From Paenibacillus sp. (GTDB taxonomy: Bacteria; Bacillota; Bacilli; Paenibacillales; Paenibacillaceae): 64,000 nt of DNA. A model generated the notes under the pieces. It saw nothing but the letters and a program-made list of their open reading frames with translations. It was not told the origin of the DNA and did not search any database. The translations under genes were made by a program, and so were the position numbers. The stretch covers positions 111,067-175,066 of the forward strand of contig JAFWEX010000022.1 of assembly GCA_017512705.1 (NCBI GenBank), read 5' to 3'. This document shows, piece after piece, positions 35,127-44,039 of the stretch; the first letter of the stretch is position 1, and each line of letters begins with the position of its first letter.

Positions 35127-36059
35127 TTGTTAAAGTACGTTTTGAAAAAACTGCTATTTATGCTGCTATCGCTTTTCATACTCGCATCGATGACGTTCTT
35201 CTTGATGAAGGCCATTCCTGGTGACCCTTTTACATCTGAAAAAAGAGTATCACCTGAAATTCGGGCTCTTCTTGAAGAGAAGTACGGCTTGGATAAGCCA
35301 ATGTATGTGCAATATTTCAAATACATTGGAGATATTGTAAGAGGCGATTTTGGAGTTTCGATGAACTATCTGAACCAAGGCGTTACAGATATGATTGTGA
35401 AAACATTTACGGCTTCTTTGAAAATTGGTATTTTTGCAATCATTATTTCAGTGATCGTAGGGGTATTATTGGGTCTGCTTGCAGCAGTATATCACCGAAA
35501 ACTGATTGATGATGTCACGATGGTGCTTGCTGTAATCGGAATTGCGGTACCAAGTTTCTTGCTGGCATCCTTGTTACAATATGTGTTCGCGTTTAAACTA
35601 GGATGGTTTAACGTTATGGGCTTTGATGGACCCCTTGACTATGTCCTTCCTGTTGCAGCATTATCTGCATCCCCAATTGCATTTATCGCACGTCTAACGC
35701 GTTCAAGCATGCTGGAAGTTTTACATGCAGACTATATCAAAACGGCGAAAGCTAAAGGTTTGAAATGGCCTGCCATCATGTTTAAGCACGTTGTACGGAA
35801 TGGTATTTTGCCAGTTGTTACGTATGTAGGACCAATGACTGCTAATATCATCACTGGTTCTGTTGTTATTGAGCAAATCTTTAACATCGGCGGGATTGGT
35901 AAAGTGTTTGTCGAGAGTATTACGAACCGGGATTACACGATGATCATGGGAATCACAATTTTCTATGGTATTCTCCTGATGTTGGCGCGTTTCCTTACAG
36001 ATATCGCTTACGTATTAATTGATCCTAGAATTAAGCTAGAAAGCCGGAAGGGGGCATAA
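35127..36059 (+). CDS. oppB: oligopeptide ABC transporter permease OppB
   Basis: 310 aa, six membrane helices. N-terminal LLKYVLKKLLFMLLSLFILASMTFFLMKAIPGDP is typical of OppB/DppB. The cytosolic EAA loop that contacts the ATPase is DYIKTAKAKGLKWPAIMFKHVVRNGILPV. TTG 35127 is chosen: GGAGGTG lies eight bases upstream and the 39-codon extension back to 35010 is not typical of the family and crosses the terminator tail. Confidence 0.93.
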   Translation: MLKYVLKKLLFMLLSLFILASMTFFLMKAIPGDPFTSEKRVSPEIRALLEEKYGLDKPMYVQYFKYIGDIVRGDFGVSMNYLNQGVTDMIVKTFTASLKIGIFAIIISVIVGVLLGLLAAVYHRKLIDDVTMVLAVIGIAVPSFLLASLLQYVFAFKLGWFNVMGFDGPLDYVLPVAALSASPIAFIARLTRSSMLEVLHADYIKTAKAKGLKWPAIMFKHVVRNGILPVVTYVGPMTANIITGSVVIEQIFNIGGIGKVFVESITNRDYTMIMGITIFYGILLMLARFLTDIAYVLIDPRIKLESRKGA

Positions 36060-36061
36060 CG

Positions 36062-36988
36062 TTGTCTGGCACGAATAATAACAATAATGGAACGGCGAAC
36101 ACTGACCTGAACAGTCAGGCAGCGGTTAAGCCGCAAGAAAGTGTATCCCTTTTTAGAGATGCGATGTACAGACTTGCAACGAACAAAGCCGCGATGATCA
36201 GTCTTGGCGTGCTTATACTTGTTGTACTCTTTGCTATCATAGGTCCAACTTCTTTATTTACAAGTTATAATTATTATTCCAACGATTTGCTTAATGCAAA
36301 CGCTGCTCCAAGCGCAGAACACTGGTTTGGTACAGACGACCTAGGTCGTGATGTATGGGTAAGAACATGGGTTGGCGCACGTGTATCGTTGACCGTAGGT
36401 CTGGCTGCGGCTTTGATCGACCTTGTTATCGGTGTTATTTATGGGGCTATCATGGGTTACTATGGTGGACGAGTTGACGGGTTTATGAACAAGTTCTCTG
36501 AAATCTTGTATTCTTTGCCTTATATGCTCGTTGTTATCCTGTTGCTGGTTGTACTTGAGCCAAGTCTTACAACAATTATCATTGCACTGACGATTACTGG
36601 CTGGATCAGCATGGCCTGGATCGTACGCGGTGAGATTATGCAACTCAAGAATAGAGACTTTATTCTCGCCGCTCGTTCAATGGGTGCTAGTACGGGGCGT
36701 CAATTGTTCCGCCACTTGCTGCCAAACGCAGTCGGCCCGATCATTGTCACACTGACATTGTCCATTCCAAATGCGATCTTTGCTGAGGCTTTCCTAAGCT
36801 TCCTTGGCTTGGGGGTATCTGCACCAAGATCATCTCTTGGATCGATGATTAATGATGCACTTACTGGCTGGACTCTGTATCCATGGCGGATGTGGTTCCC
36901 GGCAGGTCTGATGGTTGTTACTATGCTTGCATTTAACTTGCTCGGTGATGGATTGCGCGACGCTCTTGATCCGAAATTACGTAAATAG
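36062..36988 (+). CDS. oppC: oligopeptide ABC transporter permease OppC
   Basis: 308 aa. Asn/Thr-rich cytosolic N-terminus (~30 residues) precedes six helices. EHWFGTDDLGRDVWVRTWVGARVSL is the OppC/DppC signature, and the EAA loop is DFILAARSMGASTGRQLFRHLLPNAVGPI. TTG 36062 begins two bases after the oppB stop with AAGGGGG upstream. Partner of OppB in the membrane channel. Confidence 0.95.
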   Translation: MSGTNNNNNGTANTDLNSQAAVKPQESVSLFRDAMYRLATNKAAMISLGVLILVVLFAIIGPTSLFTSYNYYSNDLLNANAAPSAEHWFGTDDLGRDVWVRTWVGARVSLTVGLAAALIDLVIGVIYGAIMGYYGGRVDGFMNKFSEILYSLPYMLVVILLLVVLEPSLTTIIIALTITGWISMAWIVRGEIMQLKNRDFILAARSMGASTGRQLFRHLLPNAVGPIIVTLTLSIPNAIFAEAFLSFLGLGVSAPRSSLGSMINDALTGWTLYPWRMWFPAGLMVVTMLAFNLLGDGLRDALDPKLRK

Positions 36989-37005
36989 AAACAGGAGGTG
37001 GGAAT

Positions 37006-38775
37006 ATGGAGCCGATTTTAACAGTCAAAGACTTAAGCGTATCGTTTAAGACACGTTCTGGTGAATTTGATGCCGTTAAAAAAGTGAGTTTTGAAATTGG
37101 CAAAGGAGAAACGCTGGGAATCGTAGGTGAATCGGGTAGTGGTAAAAGTGTTACTGCCCAAACCATCATGAAATTGATTCCCTCCCCGCCTTCGAAGGTT
37201 AAGAGCGGAGATATTACGTTTCACGGTCAGGATCTTTTGAATAAATCAGATAAACAAATGGAAGCTATACGTGGTAAAGATATCGGTATGATCTTCCAGG
37301 ATCCAATGACTTCACTGAATCCAACGATTAAAGTTGGTAAACAAATTACAGAAGTATTACGTAAACACCAAAATATGTCCAAGCAAGCAGCGAACAAAGC
37401 TGCACTGGAAATGCTGGAGCTTGTGGGTATTAAAAATGCAGAAATTCGTATGAATCATTACCCGCACCAGTTCTCCGGTGGTATGCGTCAACGTGCCATG
37501 ATTGCGATTGCTCTTGCTTGTCGTCCTTCCTTACTAATTGCGGACGAGCCGACAACAGCACTCGACGTAACCATTCAAGCTCAAATTCTAGATGTCATGA
37601 AAGATATGCAGAAAAAGCTTGGAACTTCAATCATGCTGATTACGCATGACCTTGGTGTGGTAGCGGGAATGTGTGATCGTGTAGTTGTCATGAAGGAAGG
37701 CGAAGTTGTTGAAACAGGAACGACCGCTGAGATCTTCAAAAATCCTCAACACCCGTACACAATTAAATTGCTGAACGCTCTTCCTCGTCTGGATGAGCCG
37801 AAAAAGGAAAAACCAACTCCGGTAGGTATTGTCAAAGGCAGTAACAAACCTTTGGTTCAAGTGAAAAACTTGAAGCAATACTTTAACCTTGGTAAAGGCA
37901 ATATTCTTAAAGCTGTAAATGACGTTAGCTTTGATATCTTTGAAGGAGAAACACTTGGGGTTGTAGGCGAGTCAGGTTGTGGTAAATCAACAACTGGACG
38001 TACAATTCTACGTCTTTATGAACCAACAGGTGGAAGTGTTAACTTCAATGGTACGGATATATATAAATTGTCTCCACGCAAGATGAAAGAGATGCGTAAA
38101 GACATGCAGATGATTTTCCAAGACCCTTATGCCTCACTGAATCCACGTTTTAACGTTATGGATATTATCGGCGAGTCTTTGGATATTCACGGGCTGGCTA
38201 AGAGCTCTAAAGAGCGTAAGAGACGGGTAGAAGAGCTACTGGATTTAGTAGGGCTTAACCCTAGTCACGCTTTGCGTTATCCACATGAATTCTCGGGTGG
38301 ACAAAGACAGCGGATCGGAATTGCGCGTGCGCTTGCCGTTGATCCTAAGTTTATTATATGTGATGAGCCGCTTTCTGCACTCGATGTATCCATTCAAGCT
38401 CAGGTCGTTAAATTGCTTGAAGAGCTGCAGCAGCGTCTTGGATTGACATATCTCTTTATTGCCCACGATTTGTCCATGGTAAAACATATCAGTGACCGTG
38501 TAGCGGTTATGTATATGGGTAAAGTGGTGGAGCTGGCTGAGAGTGAAGAACTGTACTCTAATCCGATTCATCCATATACCAAAACATTGCTTTCTGCTAT
38601 CCCTGTTCCAGACCCAGAGGTTGAAGCAAGTAAACGCCGCATTCTGTTGCCAGAAGAACAGTCTGGTCCAATTCAAAATGCAGCGGGCGGCCCTGTGAAT
38701 GATCCTTACAATTTGGAAAATGCTAAATTGATTGAGGTTTCCAAAGGGCACTGGGTTGCAGAACCATACGTATAA
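37006..38775 (+). CDS. fused oligopeptide ABC transporter ATPase (OppD-OppF)
   Basis: 589 aa holding two complete ABC ATPases in one chain. The first (~1-265) has Walker A GESGSGKS, signature [15 protein letters not shown], Walker [13 protein letters not shown] and a His switch ITHD. The second (~285-575) has [35 protein letters not shown] and IAHD. Each has the OppD/F-type tail ([33 protein letters not shown]). In many bacteria these are separate genes. ATG 37006 follows AGGAGGTGGGAAT. It powers the OppBC permease and ends the operon. Confidence 0.95.
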   Translation: MEPILTVKDLSVSFKTRSGEFDAVKKVSFEIGKGETLGIVGESGSGKSVTAQTIMKLIPSPPSKVKSGDITFHGQDLLNKSDKQMEAIRGKDIGMIFQDPMTSLNPTIKVGKQITEVLRKHQNMSKQAANKAALEMLELVGIKNAEIRMNHYPHQFSGGMRQRAMIAIALACRPSLLIADEPTTALDVTIQAQILDVMKDMQKKLGTSIMLITHDLGVVAGMCDRVVVMKEGEVVETGTTAEIFKNPQHPYTIKLLNALPRLDEPKKEKPTPVGIVKGSNKPLVQVKNLKQYFNLGKGNILKAVNDVSFDIFEGETLGVVGESGCGKSTTGRTILRLYEPTGGSVNFNGTDIYKLSPRKMKEMRKDMQMIFQDPYASLNPRFNVMDIIGESLDIHGLAKSSKERKRRVEELLDLVGLNPSHALRYPHEFSGGQRQRIGIARALAVDPKFIICDEPLSALDVSIQAQVVKLLEELQQRLGLTYLFIAHDLSMVKHISDRVAVMYMGKVVELAESEELYSNPIHPYTKTLLSAIPVPDPEVEASKRRILLPEEQSGPIQNAAGGPVNDPYNLENAKLIEVSKGHWVAEPYV

Positions 38776-38811
38776 TCGTTACGAAAACGAATATGCTATT
38801 ATATACATCAT

Positions 38812-38840
38812 AACCGCCGATTTATATCGGCGGTTTTTTT
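38812..38840 (+). terminator. terminator of the opp operon
   Basis: AACCGCCGA, loop TTTATA, TCGGCGGTT, then T-run. Confidence 0.93.
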
Positions 38841-38860
38841 ATATTATTTGTGACTTTGCT

Positions 38861-38890
38861 TTGACGAAGCGCTACTGAATTCGGTACAAT
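38861..38890 (+). promoter_or_regulatory. sigma-A-type promoter of bshC
   Basis: TTGACG (38861-38866), 18 bp, TACAAT (38885-38890), 41 bases before the bshC start. Confidence 0.7.
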
Positions 38891-38931
38891 CAAGAAAGGC
38901 TCTTTTGAAGCAAAATAAGGAGGCAGACCTC

Positions 38932-40563
38932 ATGAAAGGAATTACTGAGGCGCTCCGTAGCGGATCACAGCTTGCAGAGGATTATATCTGTACGAGAGAT
39001 GCTGCGCGAAGCCTTTACGAATATGATATTTGCTGGGAAAACGGCCTCCACGCGCGTGCAGAATGGCTGAACCAATCGGAGCATACACGTGTAGACCGTC
39101 ATGAACTGGCGGCGTATTTACGTTTATATAATAAGCGAGTAAATGATCATGATCAGGTTCATGCTTCAATTACACGCCTTGTTGAAGAGAACGCAATGGT
39201 CGTTACCGGAGGGCAACAGAGTGGCCTGCTCAGCGGACCGTTGTTCGTGATATACAAAGCAGCCAGTGTAGTCGCTGCTGCACGTGAAGCAGAGAAGCAT
39301 CTCAAGCGTCCGGTTATTCCTGTATTTTGGATTGCAGGTGAGGACCATGACTGGGATGAGGTGAATCATACGTATTTACCTGATTCGTTAGGTAATATCC
39401 AAAAAGTCAAACTGCAAGGTCATTTTAAGGGTAAAGATTCGGTAAGTAATGTGCAAGTGAAATGGGAACAGTGGGAGACCATGCTGGGGCAAGTGCAGCA
39501 TGTATTACCTGATACAGTCCATAAACCGGGTCTAATCAAGCTGATTACAGAGATCCATCAATCCAGCACGAATCTGAGTGATGCGTTTGCGCGGTTGATA
39601 TCCGCCTTGTTTGCCAAAACCGGGCTGGTACTTATGGATGCTGCTGACCCTGAATTACGCAAGTTGGAGAAGCCGGTATTCGAACGTTTGATTCGGGAGA
39701 ATCATGCGTTACGCACAGCTTATTTGCAAGGTGCATCGCATGTACAACAAGCAGGTTATGCTATGCCAGCAGAAGTCGCAGAAGATGGGGCAAATCTCTT
39801 TTATATTCATGAAGGTTCCCGTTTGCTGTTGATGCAAAAAGATAACTTGTACCAGGACCGTAAGGGGCTGGTATCTTTTACGGAAGAGCGTTTGTTACAA
39901 GAATTGAACGATCACCCTGAGCGTTTCAGCAATAATGTATTGACCCGTCCCTTGATGCAAGATGCATTGCTACCAGTTGCCGCTGTTATTTTAGGTAATG
40001 GTGAAATTGCATATTGGAGTCTTACACGCGAAGCATTCCGTACATTTGGATTACAGATGCCGATCATACTACCGCGTCTTTCTTTCACGATTTTGGAGGA
40101 AGTACACCTCAAACACATGAAGGAATATGGGCTTTCCTTCCAGGATGTACAGTGCCGAATGGATGAAAAGAAGGAGAAATGGCTGACAGAGCAAGAAACA
40201 TTCCAGGTCGAGGAACGATTTGCACAGATTCGTGAGCAGTTTATGGCTCTCTATCAACCTCTGTTGAACGAAGTGGCTGAAGTGCATCCGGGACTTAAAC
40301 GGATCGGAGAAGCCAATTTAGGTAAGATGAACGAGCAAATTCAATATCTGGAGCGACAGACTCGCAAGGCTATTGAAGATAAACATCAAGTGAGTCTAAG
40401 ACATTGGAATGGTATTCAGAATGCTTTGTTCCCGATGGACAAACCGCAGGAGCGAGTACATAACGCACTCTTTTACCTGAATCGTTATGGGACGGATTGG
40501 ATTGAAGACATGATTGAGGCATCTACTGCATTCGGCGGACAGCACCAGGTTATTCAATTGTGA
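38932..40563 (+). CDS. bshC: bacillithiol biosynthesis cysteine-adding enzyme BshC
   Basis: 543 aa, the family length. Adds cysteine to GlcN-malate in the last step of bacillithiol synthesis, the main low-molecular-weight thiol of Bacillales. HIGH-like nucleotide-binding features of the family are visible: VVTGGQQSGLLSGPLFVIYKAASV and PVFWIAGEDHDWDEVNHTY. The C-terminal half is a coiled coil (~430-480). ATG 38932 has AAGGAGG upstream; the frame extends nine codons further without support. It precedes mraZ in B. subtilis (yllA); here ahcY lies between. Confidence 0.95.
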   Translation: MKGITEALRSGSQLAEDYICTRDAARSLYEYDICWENGLHARAEWLNQSEHTRVDRHELAAYLRLYNKRVNDHDQVHASITRLVEENAMVVTGGQQSGLLSGPLFVIYKAASVVAAAREAEKHLKRPVIPVFWIAGEDHDWDEVNHTYLPDSLGNIQKVKLQGHFKGKDSVSNVQVKWEQWETMLGQVQHVLPDTVHKPGLIKLITEIHQSSTNLSDAFARLISALFAKTGLVLMDAADPELRKLEKPVFERLIRENHALRTAYLQGASHVQQAGYAMPAEVAEDGANLFYIHEGSRLLLMQKDNLYQDRKGLVSFTEERLLQELNDHPERFSNNVLTRPLMQDALLPVAAVILGNGEIAYWSLTREAFRTFGLQMPIILPRLSFTILEEVHLKHMKEYGLSFQDVQCRMDEKKEKWLTEQETFQVEERFAQIREQFMALYQPLLNEVAEVHPGLKRIGEANLGKMNEQIQYLERQTRKAIEDKHQVSLRHWNGIQNALFPMDKPQERVHNALFYLNRYGTDWIEDMIEASTAFGGQHQVIQL

Positions 40564-40623
40564 GCATTGGCATTATGATAGTTTGATTTTTAATAGAAGG
40601 AACATATTTGAGGAGGAATTAGA

Positions 40624-41889
40624 TTGACTACATCTGCATTACAAAACAGCATTGTCAAAGATATGGGGCTTGCTCCAGAAGGCCATTTGAAGATTGATTG
40701 GGTAGAAGCGCATATGCCGGTGCTAAACCGGATCCGTCGTCAATTTGAGCAAGACCAGCCTTTTAAAGGTTTGAAGGTTTCGATTTGTCTTCATCTGGAA
40801 GCTAAAACCGCATATCTGGCAAAAGTGATCCAGGCTGGCGGGGCTGACGTGACAATTACACATAGTAATCCGCTTTCTACACAAGATGATGTTTGTGCCG
40901 CTTTGGTAGAAGATGGTGTTACTGTCTATGCTAAATATAACCCCGAGCCAGCTGAATTCAAAGCATTACAACTTCGTGCTCTTGAAGTCAAGCCAGATCT
41001 CATTATTGATGATGGCGGGGATTTTGCAACCATTATTGCTTCCGAACGTCCTGATCTTGCAGCTACCATCCGTGGAGGTGCAGAAGAAACGACAACAGGT
41101 ATTATTCGACTGAAAGCTTTGGCGAAAGAAGGAAAACTGAAATTTCCAATGGTTGCTGTAAATGACGCTTATTGCAAATACTTGTTTGATAATCGTTATG
41201 GGACAGGTCAGTCTGCCTTTGACGGTATTATTCGTACAACCAACCTAGTTGTTGCAGGGAAAAACGTTGTTGTTGCGGGTTATGGCTGGTGTGGTAAGGG
41301 TGTTGCAATGCGTGCAAAAGGCTTGGGTGCTAATGTTATTGTAACGGAAATCGACCCGATCAAAGCAGTAGAAGCCCATATGGATGGTTTCCGGGTTATG
41401 ACAATGCTGGAAGCAGCCAAGATCGGTGATTTCTTTATTGCGGTGACTGGTAACAAGGATGTCATTACAGGAGAACATTATGACGTCATGAAAGATGGAG
41501 CTATTCTGAGTAATGCAGGTCATTTCGATGTTGAGGTCAACAAACCAGAACTTGCCAAACGTTCCGAGTCTATTCGTACAGTCCGCCGCAACATTGAAGA
41601 GTATCGTTTCAAAGATGGTCGTAAAATGTATCTTCTCGCTGAAGGACGCTTGGTCAATTTGGGAGCTGCTGATGGGCACCCGGCCGAAATTATGGACACT
41701 ACATTTGCACTTCAAGCGCTTGGACTGCGTTTTGTTAGTGAAAACTATGAAAGTCTTGGCAAAAACGTAGTTAATGTCCCTTACGAGATTGATCAACAAG
41801 TGGCAAGCTACAAGCTGGAAAGCCTGAATATTGTCATTGATTCTTTGTCACCTGAACAGGAAAAGTATTTGGATAGCTGGAAATTCTAA
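40624..41889 (+). CDS. ahcY: adenosylhomocysteinase (S-adenosyl-L-homocysteine hydrolase)
   Basis: 421 aa. Splits S-adenosylhomocysteine into adenosine and homocysteine, clearing the product of SAM-dependent methyltransferases. SICLHLEAKTAYLAKVIQAGGADV, the NDAYCKYLFDNRYGTGQS substrate region with the conserved Lys, and the NAD-binding GYGWCGKGVAMRAKGLGANV are diagnostic. Length matches the short bacterial/archaeal form. TTG 40624 has AGGAGGAATTAGA upstream. B. subtilis instead uses MtnN and LuxS, so its presence between bshC and mraZ is a lineage difference. Likely co-transcribed with bshC; ends at a strong terminator. Confidence 0.95.
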   Translation: MTTSALQNSIVKDMGLAPEGHLKIDWVEAHMPVLNRIRRQFEQDQPFKGLKVSICLHLEAKTAYLAKVIQAGGADVTITHSNPLSTQDDVCAALVEDGVTVYAKYNPEPAEFKALQLRALEVKPDLIIDDGGDFATIIASERPDLAATIRGGAEETTTGIIRLKALAKEGKLKFPMVAVNDAYCKYLFDNRYGTGQSAFDGIIRTTNLVVAGKNVVVAGYGWCGKGVAMRAKGLGANVIVTEIDPIKAVEAHMDGFRVMTMLEAAKIGDFFIAVTGNKDVITGEHYDVMKDGAILSNAGHFDVEVNKPELAKRSESIRTVRRNIEEYRFKDGRKMYLLAEGRLVNLGAADGHPAEIMDTTFALQALGLRFVSENYESLGKNVVNVPYEIDQQVASYKLESLNIVIDSLSPEQEKYLDSWKF

Positions 41890-41996
41890 AAGGCCATCCA
41901 ATAATTACAAGCTGATATTCGGTTTCAAAAGATTTAAAATGGTGTATTGATGATATGGCTCATGCACGGGTGCACATACGGTCGCCCGTAACGGGA

Positions 41997-42040
41997 AACG
42001 TCTCTAATCCTGAATGACAGGATCAGAGACGTTTTTTTTT
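41997..42040 (+). terminator. intrinsic terminator after ahcY
   Basis: AACGTCTCTAATCCTG pairs with CAGGATCAGAGACGTT around AATGA, then more than seven T. It isolates the dcw cluster from upstream transcription. Confidence 0.95.
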
Positions 42041-42081
42041 GGGAGATGGAATGAAATAAAAAAAGAATGTCAAGAAGGGTT

Positions 42082-42147
42082 TTGATTTTTTTAACCGAAT
42101 CTATTATGCTTAGGTGGTGGAAAGTGGGGCAAAGTGGGGGAAATGGG
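42082..42147 (+). promoter_or_regulatory. dcw promoter and MraZ operator repeats
   Basis: A possible promoter is TTGATT (42082-42087), 17 bp, TATGCT (42105-42110). Immediately downstream GTGG recurs at 42114, 42124 and 42134, with TGGG at 42144, in units AAAGTGGGG, AAAGTGGGG, AAATGGG spaced one helical turn apart. MraZ is known to bind such short G-rich direct repeats (about 10-bp period) before its own gene and repress the dcw operon. Confidence 0.8.
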
Positions 42148-42165
42148 TGAGGAGTGAGTGGGCCA

Positions 42166-42603
42166 ATGTTTATGGGCGAATTTCAACATAGCATTGATGA
42201 CAAGGGTCGGGTTATTATTCCGGCTAAATTCCGCGAATCTCTAGGGCCCTCATTTGTTGTCACACGAGGTTTGGACCAATGTCTTTTCGTATACCCCATG
42301 GAAGAGTGGGGAGTCATGGAACAGAAGCTCAAAGCATTGCCGCTGATGAAATCCGACGCACGTGCATTTACCCGGTTTTTTTTCTCGGGTGCAACTGAAT
42401 GTGAACTGGATAAACAGGGCAGGGTAAATCTGCCGGGCAACTTGAGAGAGTACGCCAAACTGGACAAGGATTGTGTTGTCCTTGGTGTGTCGAACCGGGT
42501 AGAAATTTGGAGTAAAGGCATATGGGAGAGTTATTTCAATCAATCCGAGGAAGCATTCAACGACATTGCCGAAAAGCTAGTCGATTTTAATTTTGATTTA
42601 TAG
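42166..42603 (+). CDS. mraZ: transcriptional regulator MraZ
   Basis: 145 aa, first gene of the dcw cluster. Two AbrB-like half domains, each with the DxxxR pattern: [17 protein letters not shown] and [16 protein letters not shown]. It forms a ring that binds DNA repeats in its own promoter. ATG 42166 ([11 protein letters not shown]) is the family start and has GAGGAGTGAG upstream; a GTG 12 bases earlier is unlikely. The repeat array just upstream indicates autoregulation. Confidence 0.96.
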   Translation: MFMGEFQHSIDDKGRVIIPAKFRESLGPSFVVTRGLDQCLFVYPMEEWGVMEQKLKALPLMKSDARAFTRFFFSGATECELDKQGRVNLPGNLREYAKLDKDCVVLGVSNRVEIWSKGIWESYFNQSEEAFNDIAEKLVDFNFDL

Positions 42604-42621
42604 CGTAAGGAGGGGTGCAGG

Positions 42622-43572
42622 TTGTTTCACCACATAACCGTACTCAAAGAAGAGGCAACAGAGGGGTTAAACATCAAGCAGGACGGTATATACGTGGACT
42701 GCACTTTAGGCGGCGCGGGACACAGCTCTCTGATTGCTTCCAAATTAGGCCCGAACGGACGTCTGATCGCATTGGATCAGGATGATTGGGCCCTGGATAA
42801 TGCAAAAGAGAAGCTCGCCGCTTATAAAAACCAAGTAACATTGGTGAAAACCAATTTTAGGGATTTGGAACAGGTTCTTAAGGACCTTGATGTTCCCATG
42901 AAAGATGGTATACCTCAGGTGGATGGAATTCTGTATGACCTAGGTGTGTCATCGCCGCAGTTCGATGAAGGGGAACGAGGATTCAGTTACAATCACGATG
43001 CTCCGCTGGATATGCGCATGGATCAGGATGCGCTATTAACAGCCAGAGAGATTGTGAATGAATGGCCTGAAGAAGAGATTGCACGCATTCTCTATCGCTA
43101 TGGGGAAGAAAAATTTTCCAGACGGATCGCTCGTGTCATTGTGGATAGACGCAGTCAGGCTGAGATCGAAACGACAGGTGAACTGGTAGAGTTGATCAAG
43201 GAAGGTATTCCTGCAGCAGCCCGCCGTACCGGTGGACATCCTGCGAAGCGGAGTTTTCAGGCGCTGCGTATTGCTGTTAATGATGAACTGGGGGCTTTTG
43301 AAGAAGGATTGCATCAAGCTGTTCGTTGTCTTGCGCCAGGGGGGCGCGTATCTGTTATAACCTTCCACTCCCTTGAGGACCGGATATGTAAACAGATCTT
43401 CAGCAGCTATCTTGAAAAATGTACATGTCCACCTGACTTTCCGTTATGTGTATGCGGCGGTAAAGGTACCCTGCGTTTAGTCAACCGGAAACCGCTGGTT
43501 CCCACGGAAGAGGAATTGACGGAGAACTCTCGTGCGCGATCAGCTAAACTGCGCGTAGCTGAGAAATTGTAG
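42622..43572 (+). CDS. rsmH: 16S rRNA (cytosine(1402)-N(4))-methyltransferase RsmH
   Basis: 316 aa. SAM-dependent methylation of C1402 in 16S rRNA (formerly MraW). [14 protein letters not shown], the SAM site [34 protein letters not shown] and [14 protein letters not shown] are the standard blocks. The TTG 42622 start follows AAGGAGGGG. Sits between mraZ and ftsL as in nearly all dcw clusters. Confidence 0.97.
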   Translation: MFHHITVLKEEATEGLNIKQDGIYVDCTLGGAGHSSLIASKLGPNGRLIALDQDDWALDNAKEKLAAYKNQVTLVKTNFRDLEQVLKDLDVPMKDGIPQVDGILYDLGVSSPQFDEGERGFSYNHDAPLDMRMDQDALLTAREIVNEWPEEEIARILYRYGEEKFSRRIARVIVDRRSQAEIETTGELVELIKEGIPAAARRTGGHPAKRSFQALRIAVNDELGAFEEGLHQAVRCLAPGGRVSVITFHSLEDRICKQIFSSYLEKCTCPPDFPLCVCGGKGTLRLVNRKPLVPTEEELTENSRARSAKLRVAEKL

Positions 43573-43598
43573 AAGAAAAGTGGAGGAGGAGCCTTCGA

Positions 43599-44027
43599 AT
43601 GGCATACACACGTGGTAATCTAGCGGTCAAAGAAAAAGCCCAGGAACGTGTAACGCAACAAAGGTACAAAGAAACAACTAAAGTAGTGACACGTCGCACC
43701 GGGCTACCGGCTCGTGAGAAGTTTTTATATCTGATTACGCTCATAGCAGTCATTATTGTTGCCGGTGCTCTGATGTCTCGTTACGCTCATATTTACGAAC
43801 TGAACAAGCAGGCTGAAGCAACCATAGTAGACATTAAAAAAGGTCAGAAAGCTATCGCCGATCTGCAAGTGGAGAAAGAAAGATTGAACAATCAGGTGAT
43901 AGAGAATGCCAAAAGTCTGGGCTACGTTGAAGCAACAGATAAGGATGTCATTTTTGTACCTCGTACATCAACGAAAAATACATCAACAGGTGCTGAATCA
44001 TCCTCAACTGAAGCAAGCAGCAAATAA
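43599..44027 (+). CDS. ftsL: cell division protein FtsL
   Basis: 142 aa bitopic protein. Basic cytosolic N-terminus (~50 aa), one membrane helix (FLYLITLIAVIIVAGALMS), then an extracellular coiled coil (IYELNKQAEATIVDIKKGQKAIADLQVEKERLNNQV) and a Ser/Thr-rich tail. Forms the FtsL-DivIC-DivIB complex that activates septal PBP2B. ATG 43599 has GTGGAGGAGG upstream. Identification rests on position and architecture. Confidence 0.92.
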   Translation: MAYTRGNLAVKEKAQERVTQQRYKETTKVVTRRTGLPAREKFLYLITLIAVIIVAGALMSRYAHIYELNKQAEATIVDIKKGQKAIADLQVEKERLNNQVIENAKSLGYVEATDKDVIFVPRTSTKNTSTGAESSSTEASSK

Positions 44028-44039
44028 AGAGGTGTTTCG

